From contig NC_091972.1 in NCBI RefSeq assembly GCF_036711975.1, forward strand, positions 27,781,001 to 27,845,000: DNA of 64,000 nucleotides, given 5' to 3'. Below the pieces are notes generated by a model that worked only from the letters and a program-made list of their open reading frames with translations, was not told the DNA's origin and did no database searches. This DNA comes from Onthophagus taurus. Taxonomy: Eukaryota; Arthropoda; Insecta; Coleoptera; Scarabaeidae. This document shows, piece after piece, positions 62,298-64,000 of the stretch. Positions within the stretch are counted from its first letter, which is position 1, and each line of letters starts with the position of its first letter. The position numbers and the translations under genes were made by a program.

Positions 62298-62935
62298 TAC
62301 ATATTATGTATTTTTTTCTGTATTTACGCGTTTTTTTTTCGTCACACCAACTGCTGCAGTTGACAATATTATTATTGAATAAAATTATTCAAGCAAAATA
62401 AACCTTTTACACAAACTATTTACGCTATAAAAACATAAAATCATTTCCAACACACATTTCTCCATAACCCCATTCCTGTAAATTTTAACCTTCTATTTTA
62501 GGGTTTTATGACATAACAATTTTACATGTACAAAGAACTTTATACCTCAAATACCCTTTTTCAAATCCATTACATTTGTGTGTTAAATGGGATTCTTATT
62601 TTCGGTCAGAGGAAGTATTAAATAGAGAAGTTGTGAAAAATGACAACAGAGATTACAGAGATTAAGTCAGTCAAGTCGTAGAACCCTAAAACAGATGTAA
62701 AAAATTTACAGTTGAGATTTCCATACTAACAGAAATCTTTCCTGAACCGTTGAGAGGCTAAAGCACGCCAGCCAATTGATTAAATTTTAACCAGTGACGT
62801 ATCCAAAGAACATGCAAGGTTCATTTCAAGCTTAAACGCAAATGCGCCCACCTCCACTTTAGTTTTAAATAATCGTATAAAGCTAATAATTTTAGTAATA
62901 CTGCTTTCTCCAACTCTGAATTAAAGATCCTAAAC
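62298..62935. other. Spacer and possible 5' untranslated part of the right Penelope-like element
   Basis: No gene. The last ~250 bases before the ATG at 62936 may be the element's leader; no boundary or hammerhead motif was found here. Confidence 0.35.
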
Positions 62936-64000
62936 ATGAGTCATAAATTAGCATCACCAAACAAGGTAAAGTCCGTTGACTTTGCAATTCATATGGAAGC
63001 ACAACTTTCCAAAAATCCCAATATTAAACATATCTTTGATTCTAACCACGAAGCCATTTTGAATCTAAATCTGACACAAACTATACCTGTATGTCCACAG
63101 ATCACAAAAAACATAAAATCCATAAGAGAAAAGGTCAAAAACGATGACCTCATAATAACGTTTGGTGACAAAAATTCAGGTCTTGTTATCTTGGACAAGT
63201 CTACCTACGTGGACAAATCCACGTAGACGATATACTTATCGATTATGAGGGTAACGCTGCTAAACTTAGGGCATTGTACAACATCTTCAACAACATCAAC
63301 AACTTAGAATTCACTATGGAAAAGGAACTAAATAAGAGCATTAACTTCCTCGACTTCAGTATCTCCAGAGATCATAACGACCATCTGTCTTTTAATATAT
63401 ATAGAAAACCTACAAACATCTACAGATTCGATAATTCCGAAGAATTCTTTGAATCCAACGTCACACAAAGAAGCTGTCTTCAGATTCTACTTTAATCGGT
63501 TTAACACCATACCACTCAATGATTCAAACTACATTTCAGAACTTAAAACAATTCTTAGTATCGGAACAAATAATGGTTATAGTTTCTGGGACATGCAAAA
63601 CATATACAACAGAGTTCACTCATCGTTAATTAACAGAATGGTATATCCCCGACACAACAATAGAGACAAGATAATCTCCCTTCCATTTGCGCCCTCCATA
63701 CAGCATAAAATCACTAAACACCTCAAAAAGTTTAACGTATCTACGGCGTTCTCTTCCAATAAGAAATTAGGTCATATGCTAACTAATAACAAACACCGTT
63801 TTAAGTCCGAGTTAAGTGGAGTATACAGGATCGAATGCGAACGGTGAACTTGACGGGCTTCTTGAGGTTCCTGGAAATCTTCCTTAACCCTCTTCATCGG
63901 ATCTAAAACAGACGGAAAATATATTAGTTAATATTCGCTAAATTAGCGATATCGAATGCGAAGATTGTGATCGGTTTTATATAGGACAGACAAGCAGGAA
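62936..64000 (+). pseudogene. Penelope-like element polyprotein, RT core deleted (runs off right edge)
   Basis: Pieces in order: an N-terminal part (LASPNKVKSVDFAIHMEAQL, IITFGDKNSGLVILDKSTYV, 62936-63215); a direct jump to VDDILIDYEG (the YVDD box) with LEFTMEKELNKSINFLDFSI and IYRKPTNIYR (63,209-63,440). After a frame change comes the thumb part (NPTSHKEAVFRFYFNRFN, NRMVYPRHNNRDKIISLPFA, 63,449-63,840). The GIY-YIG start (IECEDCDRFYIGQTSR) lies at 63,951-64,000. About half of the RT (fingers and early palm) is missing, and a 110 bp insert separates RT from the endonuclease. Penelope-like elements reverse-transcribe RNA at nicked DNA; this copy cannot. Confidence 0.86.
63841..63950. repeat. 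110 bp insert flanked by a 12 bp duplication
   Basis: ATCGAATGCGAA stands at 63829-63840 and again at 63951-63962, so the insert splits one codon run of the Penelope-like gene. On the reverse strand the insert ends with a pyrimidine tract plus TTTTAG and then about 60 non-repetitive bases, like a splice acceptor plus exon start. Confidence 0.6.

Noticed and set aside
63841-63950. The 110 bp segment as a Penelope intron
   Set aside because: GT...AG borders exist, but splicing would duplicate the IECE codons. The 12 bp direct repeat fits an insertion better.

Overview
The window looks like a gene-poor, repeat-dense stretch of an insect nuclear genome. Beetle-like is a guess from the transposon mix, because no gene here fixes the order. 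The only host genes I can support are one replication-dependent histone quintet (H1, H3, H4, H2A, H2B). Each has a metazoan histone 3' stem-loop in place of a poly(A) tail. Nearly everything else is transposable elements in every state from apparently intact to shredded, often nested two or three deep.

Layout. 1-4.3 kb: one end of a Polinton/Maverick (adintovirus-like) element, with the N-terminal part of a type B DNA polymerase running off the left edge, three small reverse-strand ORFs and a chromodomain integrase. 5.0-10.7 kb: a reverse-strand Ty3/gypsy element whose RT palm is replaced by a 3.45 kb TTAA-flanked inverted-repeat element. That element carries a ~115 bp tandem array, and a 5'-truncated LINE sits inside the array. 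10.7-12.9 kb: the 3' part of a Penelope-like element (GIY-YIG end, hammerhead-like motif) with a mariner inside it. 13-13.4 kb: a hAT-like fragment. 13.7-18.1 kb: an inverted-repeat pair enclosing a CsRn1-type gypsy with an open 1025-residue pol. 18.9-21.0 kb: a hAT element with recognisable ends.

21.6-31.6 kb: the histone cluster. H1(-) lies 4.7 kb from the divergent pair H3(-)/H4(+), which lies 2.3 kb from the divergent pair H2A(-)/H2B(+). The gaps hold an H1 pseudogene, LINE, pogo, Tc1 and Tigger fragments, and two MITEs. 31.7-36.8 kb: a LINE (LOA/R1-like, -) with two intact ORFs, right beside H2B. 36.9-42.1 kb: a piggyBac element with TTAA target duplication whose transposase was split and duplicated around jockey and gypsy fragments.

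42.1-64 kb: jockey, copia and LOA-like remnants, several Tc1/mariner elements (one with ~600 bp inverted repeats), foldback elements, a probable solo LTR, and the 5' part of a second Penelope-like element running off the right edge. At 47,628-49,689 lies a 2.06 kb element with perfect 16 bp inverted ends, an 8 bp target duplication, same-direction subterminal repeats and one protein I do not recognise. It is my best candidate for something undescribed.

Functionally, the histone genes work together in S-phase chromatin assembly. The mobile elements are independent units. The apparently complete ORFs (LOA-like ORF1/ORF2 and CsRn1 pol) suggest recent activity of those families in this genome.
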